DNA from: Halieaceae bacterium
GTDB lineage: Bacteria; Pseudomonadota; Gammaproteobacteria; Pseudomonadales; Halieaceae
Assembly (NCBI GenBank): GCA_002683395.1
Contig: NYTG01000045.1
Coordinates: 1 to 21,761, forward strand
Direction: 5' to 3'
Length of the DNA: 21,761 nucleotides
Each line of letters opens with the position of its first letter. The first letter of the stretch is position 1. Below, in pieces: positions 6,681 to 14,028 of this stretch. The notes below the pieces were generated by a model, which ran no database searches, was not told the origin of the DNA, and saw nothing but the letters and a program-made list of their open reading frames with translations. The position numbers were made by a program, and so were the translations under genes.

Positions 6681-8236
6681 GACAGTGCTCCTCGCTTCAA
6701 AATTTCCTTGGCTGCATTGCGTCCGGGCAGCCCCTGTAAGCCCCCACCGGGGTGAGCACCGGCTCCACAAAGATAGAGTCCGTCGACTGCCGTAGCGTAC
6801 TGAGTAGAGCCCGGAAAGGGTCTCATCATCAAAGCCTGGTCGATCGATAGCTCGCCATGATGCCAGCTACCGCCGGTCATGCCGTGAGAGGCCTCGAAGT
6901 CCGAGGGTACGACCAGCTCACTGGCGGTCACAAGTGAACCAATGCCCGGCGCGTAGGATTCCAACTCACTCAGTAACTGGCTCATCAGCTGCGGTCGGCC
7001 CGTTTCCCAGCCGATGTCAGGTGAGAAGGGCACGTAATGCACGATCGCGGTGAGGATATGCTGTCCCGCCGGTGCGAGTTCGGGGTCTTCTGCGGTTGGA
7101 ATACTGATATCAAAAGTATGCAGGTCGCTCAGCTCCCGATATTTCATGGGGTTCAGCGCGCGCTCCATATTGTCCATGGAGGGCGTAATGACCAGCCGCT
7201 CGGCCAATTGCGCGTCTGAAAGGCCGCTAAAAGTCGGCAGGGCGCTCAGGGCAAGGTGGAGTTTGGCGGTGCCGCTTCGCGATCGATAGTGCTCAGCGCG
7301 TTTTGCCATGCCCGCTTCCATCTGGTGATATCCCAGCAGATCACGGAAAGTAGTAGTGGGGTCGGCACTGGAAATCACGACCTTTGCCGAGATGCTCTCA
7401 CCTGAGGCGAGCTTGACCCCGCTGACCCGGTCGTCGGTTTTCACGATAGCGGTGACCGCCGCGCCCAACTTCAGTGTGGCGCCCTGCTTTTCAGCCGCCG
7501 AGGCCAAAGTTTTACCCAAGGCACCCATACCACCGATGACCTGAGTGGTGCCGGTTTGTCCGAGGTGTTCACCGGTTGCTCGGTGCAAGTAGCTGTAGAC
7601 CGTATTGGGTGAGCGTGGCCCCATATTGGTGCCGGTGACGGCCTCGAGTGCGATAGTGCTCTTGAGTGCGGTATGGGTGAAATGCTCATTCATTACGTCA
7701 TAAATATTGATCATGACGATACGCATCAGGTCCCGCAGTCGTTCGCGGCCTAGCAGCTTCAGATGCAAGCCCAGCTTCATCAGGGTCAGCCGATCAGTCC
7801 AGTTTTGCTCCACGAGTTTGGGTGGTCGGCTGCGATACAGCGTTGTCATCAGTTTGGCGAAGCTCCGCACCATCTTTCGGAAATCGCGGTAGGCGGCCTG
7901 ATCGACCGCATCAATGCCGGCACCCGTGACGTGGTCGCCATCCAATATCAGATGGTCGCTGTCGGGCTGCAAAGAGATGGTCGCTTTGGCTTTGCCAAGT
8001 CGCAAACCAGCCCCCTTGAGATCAAGATCTTTGACGATGCTTTGATCAAACTGGGAGAGCCATTGTGCGCAGTCTGAAACGTTGAATCCCGGCGTGAATT
8101 CGCGAGTACTCGCACAACCACCGGGCTCGTTTCGGCCGTCAACAACGAGCACCTGCTTGCCTGCTTTTGCAAGGTAGCTCGCGCACACCAATCCATTGTG
8201 TCCGGCGCCAATGATTACCGCATCATAATCAGTCAT
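6677..8236 (-). CDS. FAD-dependent oxidoreductase, CrtI/PYROXD2-like (copy 1)
   Basis: 519 residues in the phytoene-desaturase-related group (COG1233 type). The N-terminal dinucleotide fold reads VIIGAGHNG (GxGxxG at 10-15), and the acidic end of the second strand is followed by EPGGCAST. The C-terminal FAD motif is LYLCGAGAHPGGGLQG, then PGRNAAKEI. The start is ATG 8236, 8 bases after GGGAGG; ATG 8242 is only 2 bases from that site. It overlaps the upstream gene by 8 bp and the GcvT-like gene by 4 bp, so the three are translationally coupled. There are no carotenoid genes nearby and no membrane helix, so carotenoid desaturation is unlikely. An oxidation or isomerisation of a small substrate in the operon's pathway is the better guess. 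Confidence 0.9.
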   Translation of the reverse strand: MTDYDAVIIGAGHNGLVCASYLAKAGKQVLVVDGRNEPGGCASTREFTPGFNVSDCAQWLSQFDQSIVKDLDLKGAGLRLGKAKATISLQPDSDHLILDGDHVTGAGIDAVDQAAYRDFRKMVRSFAKLMTTLYRSRPPKLVEQNWTDRLTLMKLGLHLKLLGRERLRDLMRIVMINIYDVMNEHFTHTALKSTIALEAVTGTNMGPRSPNTVYSYLHRATGEHLGQTGTTQVIGGMGALGKTLASAAEKQGATLKLGAAVTAIVKTDDRVSGVKLASGESISAKVVISSADPTTTFRDLLGYHQMEAGMAKRAEHYRSRSGTAKLHLALSALPTFSGLSDAQLAERLVITPSMDNMERALNPMKYRELSDLHTFDISIPTAEDPELAPAGQHILTAIVHYVPFSPDIGWETGRPQLMSQLLSELESYAPGIGSLVTASELVVPSDFEASHGMTGGSWHHGELSIDQALMMRPFPGSTQYATAVDGLYLCGAGAHPGGGLQGLPGRNAAKEILKRGALS

Positions 8237-9845
8237 CGGCATAGCCTCCCGGTACGGTGTTGGGCCGTTTCAAATCGGCCAGAATTTCGCGCGCCGCATT
8301 GGCTCCCGGCGCGGCCATCACGCCGCCTCCGGGGTGCGTACCTGAGCTGCACATATACATGCCCTTAATGGGTGATCGATATTGGGCGTATCCAGGGAAG
8401 GGGCGATTGAAGAGCAATTGGTCGAAGGTGAGCTCGCCCATAAAGATATTGCCCTCCGTCAGTCCGACCTCCGCTTCAATTTCCCGGGGTGTTCGCGTCT
8501 CGCAGTGGAGGATGAGATCCCGGAAGTTGGGACTGTAGTTGGAGATCTGGTCAATGACAGACTTCTCGAAGCCGTCTTTGTCTTCATCAGTCCACTCTCG
8601 GCCTTCGACCTTTGGCGGTGCATATTGCACAAAGACTGACATCATGTGCTTGCCGGGCGGTGCCATGGTGGGATCCGTCAGCGAGGGGATCATCATGTCC
8701 AGGTAAGGATCTTTAGACCACGTTCCCGCTTTCCAGTCGTCGTAGGCTCGTTCCTGGCGCTCAAGCGAGTCACTGAAGTGGAGGTCACCGGCCATCAGCC
8801 GGTTGCGGGGATCGAGACCGTTGAACACGGGCAAGCCATCCAGTGCGATATTCAGCTTGCCTGAGGAGCCCCTGATCTTAAAGTTGCGCGCCTTTTTCAA
8901 CACGTCTTTGGGCAAATCAGACGGGTTGGTGATATCGAGGAAGGTGCGCTTAGGGTCCAAATTCGATACGACAATCGGCGCTTTATACTCGGTGCCATCC
9001 TTCAAAGCGACGCCGGCCGCCTGGCCGTTTTTGACGATGATTTCATCCACATTAGCGTCACAGATAATCTCGCCACCATATGACTGAAATGCCTTTGATA
9101 ACGCGTCGGCAATGGCACCCATCCCGCCACGCGCGAAGCCCCAGGCACCGACATTGCCGTCGACATCACCCATGTAGTGGTGGAGCAATACATAGGCGGT
9201 ACCGGGCGAGTAGACACCCAGTGCCGTACCAATGATGCCACTGCCCGCCATGTGGGCTTTAATGACATCGGTTTCGAAATATTCATGCAGATAATCGCCG
9301 ACACTCGCCGTCCAGAACTTGATCGTATCGAGCAACTTTTCTTCGCCCAGATCCATAAAGGAGCGCGCGAACTCAAGCAGATCGCGGAGGTCACGGGGTT
9401 TCATCGACGTGGGATCCGGCGGCGTCCGCATGAGGTAGGGCCGAATCAGTTTGGTCTGCAGGCTGGTATCAGCGGCATAGCGGTCGTAGGCGTTGGCATC
9501 GCGCTTGGAGTGTCGCGCCATTTCCCGGTAGTGACGATCGTGATCGCTGTAGTTGCCAAAGTGGTCGCCATTTCGCATAAAGGTGGCGCCGCCACCAAAT
9601 GAGACCACCTGTAATCCATGGCGCGGTAACTCGAGGTCCCGGGTAATTTCAGGTCGCAGCAAACTCGAGACATAAGAACAATTTGAGTACCACCACCCTT
9701 TGTGGAGCTCCCGGCTGACGGTCGCGCCGCCGATGTAAGGGTTGCGCTCCAGCACCGCGACTTTGAGCCCGGCCTTGGCGAGATAAGCGCCGTTGGTCAG
9801 GCCGTTATGGCCTGCACCAATCACAATGGCGTCGTATTGGTTCAC
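8229..9845 (-). CDS. FAD-dependent oxidoreductase, CrtI/PYROXD2-like (copy 2)
   Basis: 538 residues and the first gene of the minus-strand operon. It starts YDAIVIGAGHNG (GxGxxG at 10-15), continues with RNPYIGGATVSRE and ends with MYMCSSGTHPGGGVMAA and PGANAAREIL, the same frame of motifs as copy 1. The two are old diverged paralogues rather than a recent duplication, since the middle parts differ widely. The start is GTG at 9845 with GGAGAG just upstream. The 131-bp space to the divergent TetR gene holds a strong palindrome. The pair may act as a heterodimer or in successive steps; the reaction and electron acceptor are unknown. Confidence 0.9.
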   Translation of the reverse strand: MNQYDAIVIGAGHNGLTNGAYLAKAGLKVAVLERNPYIGGATVSRELHKGWWYSNCSYVSSLLRPEITRDLELPRHGLQVVSFGGGATFMRNGDHFGNYSDHDRHYREMARHSKRDANAYDRYAADTSLQTKLIRPYLMRTPPDPTSMKPRDLRDLLEFARSFMDLGEEKLLDTIKFWTASVGDYLHEYFETDVIKAHMAGSGIIGTALGVYSPGTAYVLLHHYMGDVDGNVGAWGFARGGMGAIADALSKAFQSYGGEIICDANVDEIIVKNGQAAGVALKDGTEYKAPIVVSNLDPKRTFLDITNPSDLPKDVLKKARNFKIRGSSGKLNIALDGLPVFNGLDPRNRLMAGDLHFSDSLERQERAYDDWKAGTWSKDPYLDMMIPSLTDPTMAPPGKHMMSVFVQYAPPKVEGREWTDEDKDGFEKSVIDQISNYSPNFRDLILHCETRTPREIEAEVGLTEGNIFMGELTFDQLLFNRPFPGYAQYRSPIKGMYMCSSGTHPGGGVMAAPGANAAREILADLKRPNTVPGGYADD

Positions 9846-9884
9846 TGCACTCTCCGGTGAGTCGAAACGGACTGAAATATTGCC

Positions 9885-9890
9885 ATGATA
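9885..9890 (-). promoter_or_regulatory. Candidate -10 box of the FAD/GcvT/Rieske operon
   Basis: TATCAT on the minus strand (5 of 6 to consensus), 40 bp before the GTG start at 9845. A 17-bp spacer puts the -35 at 9908-9913 (ATTCTG, weak), directly against the palindrome at 9914-9929, so a repressor bound there would block polymerase. Confidence 0.35.
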
Positions 9891-9913
9891 GCGGGTGAGC
9901 GTCCACCCAGAAT

Positions 9914-9929
9914 GAATGAATATTCATTC
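9914..9929. promoter_or_regulatory. Perfect 16-bp palindrome, likely operator of the TetR/BetI-like regulator
   Basis: GAATGAATATTCATTC reads the same on both strands; beyond one mismatched pair, the symmetry continues to 9911-9932. It lies in the middle of the divergent gap between the regulator and the operon, next to the candidate -35 boxes on both sides. TetR-family dimers commonly bind palindromes of this length and place. Confidence 0.65.
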
Positions 9930-9934
9930 TTTCG

Positions 9935-9963
9935 TTGAGACTTCAATAGCAAGCCTTTAGACT
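9935..9963 (+). promoter_or_regulatory. Candidate sigma70 promoter of the TetR/BetI-like gene
   Basis: TTGAGA (9935-9940), a 17-bp spacer and TAGACT (9958-9963). The predicted start of transcription near 9970 would leave almost no leader for ATG 9977 and favours ATG 9992. The palindrome ends 5 bp upstream of the -35, which fits autoregulation. Confidence 0.4.
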
Positions 9964-9976
9964 CAGGCGTATTCCA

Positions 9977-10690
9977 ATGAAGAGCGAAGGCATGAGTGAC
10001 GCATCAGGCGTGATGACGGAGGAGGTACCTCAGGCCATCGGCAAAAGGCGCCAGATCCGCCCGAGAGCGGAGCGCCGCCAGCAGTTGATTGATGCCACTA
10101 TCCGCTGTATCGCCCAACACGGACTCTCAAAGGTCACGATGCAGATGGTGACCAGCGAGGCGGGTCTCAGCGTGGGCATCGCCAATCTTCATTTTCAAAG
10201 CAAAGACAATCTACTTAAAGAGACGCTCCGGTTTGTCGCCGAGGAGTACCATGGCGGTCAGATCGAGATCATGGAGGGGTCAGATATCCCCGATTTGGGG
10301 GAGAGGCTGGACGCGTTGCTCGATTTCCAATTAGGACGCGGTGTGACTCAGCGTCAGAAAATGTCGGTGTGGTTTGCCTACTACGGCGAAGCGGGTGCGC
10401 GCCCGGTTTATCAAAAGATTGTGTCCACCGTTGACCGGCTTGCCGCACAGAAGTTGGAGACCCTGTTTGCTGAAATTATTCAGCAAGGCGGTTATACCGA
10501 TGTTGAAGCTCGAGAGCTGGCTACCGGTTACTCCGCTTTGATCGATGGATTGCACCTGGGGCTTCTGGTTACGCCTCGCGAATTGACCAAGCGTCGCGCC
10601 CGTGCAGTGGCAAGAGATTTTCTTCGCAGGGCATTCCCCAAGCATGTTGGTGGAGTTGCGCTGCGCAGCACGGTGTTTAGTCAGCGCTGA
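9977..10690 (+). CDS. TetR-family transcriptional regulator, BetI-like
   Basis: 237 residues from ATG 9977; ATG 9992 (MSDASG, weak AAGAG upstream) is an equally good or better start given the predicted promoter. The DNA-binding domain runs from about 28 to 80: RAERRQQLIDATIRCIAQHG, then a helix-turn-helix around VTSEAGLSVGIANLHFQSKD. The RRQQLIDAT start and the GI..HFQ.K recognition helix resemble BetI, the choline-sensing repressor, rather than TetR or AcrR. The C-terminal half is the all-helical ligand domain. It should repress the divergent operon until a pathway compound binds. The tail overlaps the convergent beta-hydroxylase gene by 10 bp. The ligand is unknown. Confidence 0.88.
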   Translation: MKSEGMSDASGVMTEEVPQAIGKRRQIRPRAERRQQLIDATIRCIAQHGLSKVTMQMVTSEAGLSVGIANLHFQSKDNLLKETLRFVAEEYHGGQIEIMEGSDIPDLGERLDALLDFQLGRGVTQRQKMSVWFAYYGEAGARPVYQKIVSTVDRLAAQKLETLFAEIIQQGGYTDVEARELATGYSALIDGLHLGLLVTPRELTKRRARAVARDFLRRAFPKHVGGVALRSTVFSQR

Positions 10691-11238
10691 ATCTTGGTCG
10701 GCGGAATATAGTCAAAAATAAAGTTAATCCGGCCTTCGTTGCCCTTGTTCATCACACTGTGTTGTTTCTGATTATTGATTTCGTAGACATGACCGATGGG
10801 CATTTTTTGAGGCCGACCGTCGATCATGAAGCGCACCCTCGGATTGGTATAAATCGGAATATGAATGCGGTGCCCGTGGTGGAACGAGGGGTGCTTGTCG
10901 GTATGGGGTTTGATGATGCCCCCTGCCTCAAGTCTGGCGGCCATAGCGCGAATGATTGTGCCACCGGGAGGGTAGTGGTCTTCCAGAATTTTGTGCATGA
11001 GCGGCACGGCCTCTTCTGCAAGAAGATCCCAGCCCTGATCCTTGGATACCTCAATATTGGGCCAGCCCTCGCCGTCGGTAAATACCAGTACGATTGATTG
11101 TGTGTGTTGGTGAACTTCGTACTCGAGTTGACGGAACTGATTTCCCCACCAAGCTTCTTGGGGGAGCCCAAGAATCTTGGCCTTCAGTGGTTCGATATCG
11201 TAAGGGCCGAGATCTTTGATGGGTACGTCGATATCCAT
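10681..11238 (-). CDS. Aspartyl/asparaginyl beta-hydroxylase domain protein
   Basis: 185 residues, a single double-stranded beta-helix domain. The signatures are KPHTDKHPSF (His112, Asp114), HRIHIPIYTNPRV (123-135), YEINNQKQHSVMN (His160) and GRINFIFDY (Arg170 for 2-oxoglutarate). Animal AspH lacks the carboxylate ligand, but here an HxD...H triad is possible. The protein has no signal peptide and no TPR, so it is a minimal bacterial form; protein or small-molecule hydroxylation are both open. It is 65 bp downstream of the amidohydrolase gene on the same strand. ATG 11238 has no clear ribosome site, so the start is less certain. The 3' end overlaps the TetR gene by 10 bp. Confidence 0.85.
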   Translation of the reverse strand: MDIDVPIKDLGPYDIEPLKAKILGLPQEAWWGNQFRQLEYEVHQHTQSIVLVFTDGEGWPNIEVSKDQGWDLLAEEAVPLMHKILEDHYPPGGTIIRAMAARLEAGGIIKPHTDKHPSFHHGHRIHIPIYTNPRVRFMIDGRPQKMPIGHVYEINNQKQHSVMNKGNEGRINFIFDYIPPTKIQR

Positions 11239-11303
11239 GGTTTAGGCCATTGAGGTGGTCTGTGAGAGTGTTGATGATGGCGAAGTCATGCCTGTGGTTC
11301 AAC

Positions 11304-12707
11304 CTAATGCTCGATAGCCTCGGGTGATTTTACGATTTTGCCTGCCTTCATCACTACGTCAACGTGACGAAGGACCTTGCCGTCTTCAAGCGGATCGCCC
11401 CGAACTGCAATCAGATCGGCGCTTCTACCGGACGCGATGGCGCCCACTTCATGGGCCAGACCCATATGCGCCGCCGCGATAGAGGTGGCCGACTGAATTG
11501 CATCCATCGGTGTCATGCCGCGTTCGATCATGATGGCGAACTGCCAACCACCCATATCGTGAGGCAGCACCGCTGCGTCTGTCCCGTAAAGCAGCGTCAC
11601 ACCCTTCTTATATGCCTTTTCAAAAACGATTCTTTGAGCTTCTGTAGTGTCGGCATTGCGCTGCAGGAACACTTCGGGGTAGCCCTGTTCCCGACCAATA
11701 GTGTCGGTATAGGTCCCGTTATAAACATCCATCGAGAACGCGACACCGCTGGCTACTGCGAGATCAATGGTGCTGTCTTCAAGAAGAGACGCGTGCTCCA
11801 GTGAGTCGACACCGGCCAGTATTGCGTCCTGTCCAGACTGGTCGCTGTGGACATGTGCGGTCACTTTTTTGCCATAGCGTTTGGCCACCGTCACGACTGC
11901 CTCAATATCGGCTCTCGTCATTTCCGGCGCACCCGGCGCGGTGCCGACCGAGAAAACTGCACCCGATGCAATGACCTTAAGAAAGTCCGCTCCCGCCAGA
12001 ATCGCTGCCTCGGCCCGCTCGGCAAATTCTTCAGGCGTGCGGCCAATGCCTTGCTGCGATTCGCCAGGAATTCGATCCGTAGGAATCTCCGGGAAGGTGA
12101 GATCACCTCCACCTCCAGGGACCGTGAGATAAGGTCCCGCAGTCTGGATACGTGGGCCCAGCGCTTCGCCCTGTTGAATCAGCGATCGCGCGCGATACAC
12201 GGTGTCTGGAAACCAGGCGCCCACATGGCGCACTGTCGTAAAGCCAGTGAGTAAAGTGGTTTCTGCGTTATCCAATACGAGCTGCAGATTTTCCTCGCGT
12301 GTTCTTCTTGCATACACGCTGTAATCGACCGAGTCCTCGGGGTTACTATCAAAATGAACATGAGTATTGATGAGCCCAGGAAGACAAGTGAAATCGGATA
12401 AGTCGGTCACAGTGTTCGAATGAGTGGACTGTGGACTCTGATCGAAATCCTCTACCGCCACTATCCGCCCAGCCATGATTGTGATTCGCTGATCGCGAAG
12501 AGGCGCGTCGGAGAGGCCGTCTATGAGGATGCCACAGCGCAGAATGGACTGGGCCGGCAGATCGTCCGGACTAGAAGTATTCTCGGCAGAAGAGGTTGAT
12601 AGGTCGTGACAGCTCGCGCACATGAGCAGCAGTAGGACGGGTATGAGAATCAGCGATCGCGATGAGGTCAGCATAAACATGTGCGGTCTTGGATAAGCCG
12701 GCCTCAT
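11304..12707 (-). CDS. Exported metal-dependent amidohydrolase (imidazolonepropionase/prolidase-like)
   Basis: 467 residues from ATG 12707, which overlaps the MFS stop as ATGA; ATG 12680 (MFMLTSS) is an alternative, and neither has a clear ribosome site. An export signal is plain: SLILIPVLLLLM followed by CASC, a lipobox-like end with Cys33 (the -3 residue is Cys rather than Leu, so lipidation is uncertain). The metal site is THVH (His116, His118), Lys244 in LKVIASG, HVHS (His285), LEHAS (His305) and GTDAAV (Asp377), in the order expected for the amidohydrolase superfamily. Relatives hydrolyse Xaa-Pro or other dipeptides, or cyclic amides. It probably acts in the periplasm and feeds the upstream MFS transporter. 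Confidence 0.87.
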   Translation of the reverse strand: MRPAYPRPHMFMLTSSRSLILIPVLLLLMCASCHDLSTSSAENTSSPDDLPAQSILRCGILIDGLSDAPLRDQRITIMAGRIVAVEDFDQSPQSTHSNTVTDLSDFTCLPGLINTHVHFDSNPEDSVDYSVYARRTREENLQLVLDNAETTLLTGFTTVRHVGAWFPDTVYRARSLIQQGEALGPRIQTAGPYLTVPGGGGDLTFPEIPTDRIPGESQQGIGRTPEEFAERAEAAILAGADFLKVIASGAVFSVGTAPGAPEMTRADIEAVVTVAKRYGKKVTAHVHSDQSGQDAILAGVDSLEHASLLEDSTIDLAVASGVAFSMDVYNGTYTDTIGREQGYPEVFLQRNADTTEAQRIVFEKAYKKGVTLLYGTDAAVLPHDMGGWQFAIMIERGMTPMDAIQSATSIAAAHMGLAHEVGAIASGRSADLIAVRGDPLEDGKVLRHVDVVMKAGKIVKSPEAIEH

Positions 12708-13870
12708 GTATTCTGATGCCGATGTCTCAGATATACGAGAGTGTAAATAGCTAAGGCGCCTGCGGATGCCAAAGCACACAGCACAAAGACGCCATCGAAC
12801 CCCCAGCCTAGCTCTAGCATGACTGATGCGGCGAAGGGGCCTGCAGTTTGCCCAAGACCCTGTGCTCCGGGAATAAAGGCTGCAGCACTGCCCGTACGAT
12901 CGGCAACCGAAACTCCTCCCATTTGGTAAACGTCAATAAAGATCCATAGAAAATTGAACATCGCGACGCTAAAGACAAATAAGGCGGCGGTAATTTTTAC
13001 CGCCAGTAATCCTGCTGCCAGAACCATTAGGACGAAGGTAAAGAGCAGGGGACGGTCATAGTCGAATCGTTTCAGAGTCCACATGGCGACAAAACAGCCG
13101 ACAAAAGAGAGCAGGACACTCCAGGCAATGACCTGCGCTGACCAATCTCCGTCAAGTCCTGCTGCTTCTGCGGCCAGTTCAATATTCGACCAGTAAGCGC
13201 CAATGTTGATGTAGGCGATCACGATCGCGCCAATCCCAACCCAAGCCAGCAGGGGAGGTCTCTGCTTCTCGCTTGATGCTTCGATTATGGGCGCCGGGGC
13301 GCTGGTCTTTGGAATAAGTCGCACAAAGGGCAGCGTGACGACATAGGTGGCGATAAAGAAGAGATAGACACCGTTCATGCTTAGGTGCGGAATGAGTTGC
13401 AGCTCTAAAAATTGCGAGATCGCAAATGCCAGCAACATCCAGTTGAACGCCTCGCGCGGCTTGGAGTGCGCGCCGAGTCCTGCTACCGCGACGGCGGTAT
13501 AAAAACCGGATCCCAGTCCGGCGACGAAACGCAGTATCAGTGTCATCTGATAATCCACGTATTGCGTGCAGAGGCTGTTGGCGGCGATCGCCAATGCGAT
13601 ACCGAGATAGGTTAGCGCTTGCCTATCCCAAGTTCGAATGAGTGCACTGGTCATTACCGCCCCAATGAACAAACCCAATAAATCAGCAGAGGCGACTCGA
13701 TTAACCTCAACCTGGCTGAAACCGAGCTGATCGACCCAGGCGCCATTAATAGCTGGCAGTGCGACTAGCACACTGTAGCCCACCAGCGTCATGAACAGGC
13801 TCAGCATGTACGGCCCCTTCGCGTCAAAGGGGTTGGGTTGGGTCACTTGGGGAACGTTGGCGTCACTCAC
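12704..13870 (-). CDS. MFS transporter
   Basis: 388 residues with about 12 membrane helices split by a hydrophilic loop near 195-210 (SAPAPIIEASSEKQRPP). Helix 4 has the glycine-rich RFVAGLGSGFYTAVAVAG pattern of major facilitator carriers. The start is GTG 13870 with GGAG 6 bases upstream. The stop overlaps the amidohydrolase start (ATGA), so the two are coupled and may handle the same compound; direction and substrate cannot be read from the sequence. The 158-bp upstream region contains a CCCGGC/GCCGGG hairpin. Confidence 0.85.
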   Translation of the reverse strand: MSDANVPQVTQPNPFDAKGPYMLSLFMTLVGYSVLVALPAINGAWVDQLGFSQVEVNRVASADLLGLFIGAVMTSALIRTWDRQALTYLGIALAIAANSLCTQYVDYQMTLILRFVAGLGSGFYTAVAVAGLGAHSKPREAFNWMLLAFAISQFLELQLIPHLSMNGVYLFFIATYVVTLPFVRLIPKTSAPAPIIEASSEKQRPPLLAWVGIGAIVIAYINIGAYWSNIELAAEAAGLDGDWSAQVIAWSVLLSFVGCFVAMWTLKRFDYDRPLLFTFVLMVLAAGLLAVKITAALFVFSVAMFNFLWIFIDVYQMGGVSVADRTGSAAAFIPGAQGLGQTAGPFAASVMLELGWGFDGVFVLCALASAGALAIYTLVYLRHRHQNT

Positions 13871-13902
13871 GAATTACTCCGGATAGTTTCATGCCGGATG
13901 CC

Positions 13903-13916
13903 CCCGGCAAGCCGGG
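13903..13916. repeat. GC-rich hairpin in the divergent MFS / TPR-sulfotransferase region
   Basis: CCCGGC, AA, GCCGGG. It would lie in the 5' leader of the MFS transcript, and a second inverted pair (CACCCG 13926-13931, CGGGTG 13949-13954) lies further upstream. There is no U-run. No convincing promoter is seen for either neighbour in this gap. Confidence 0.35.
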
Positions 13917-14028
13917 TTACTCTCGCACCCGACTGTCTCAATAGCAACGGGTGTTAGTGCCGCATGAATCTGGCACACTTTGCACAAGTTTTCTATGCAC
14001 CCTGTGCGCTTGCTGTGAGACCGCGTGA

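Noticed and set aside
6681..6770. N-terminal extension of the GcvT-like protein to 6770
   Set aside because: It lies inside the upstream FAD gene, has no family similarity, and the start at 6680 has AGGAG at correct spacing with an ATGA overlap.
6677..9845. Carotenoid biosynthesis genes (CrtI) on the basis of phytoene-desaturase-like sequence
   Set aside because: There are no crtB, crtE or crtY neighbours, and the operon partners are Rieske, GcvT-like and an amine-type permease. The PYROXD2-like group is a better match.
13971..13984. Sigma-54-like promoter TGGCAC...TTGC before the TPR-sulfotransferase gene
   Set aside because: The spacer between the two halves is 3 bases instead of the required 5, so the -24/-12 geometry is broken.
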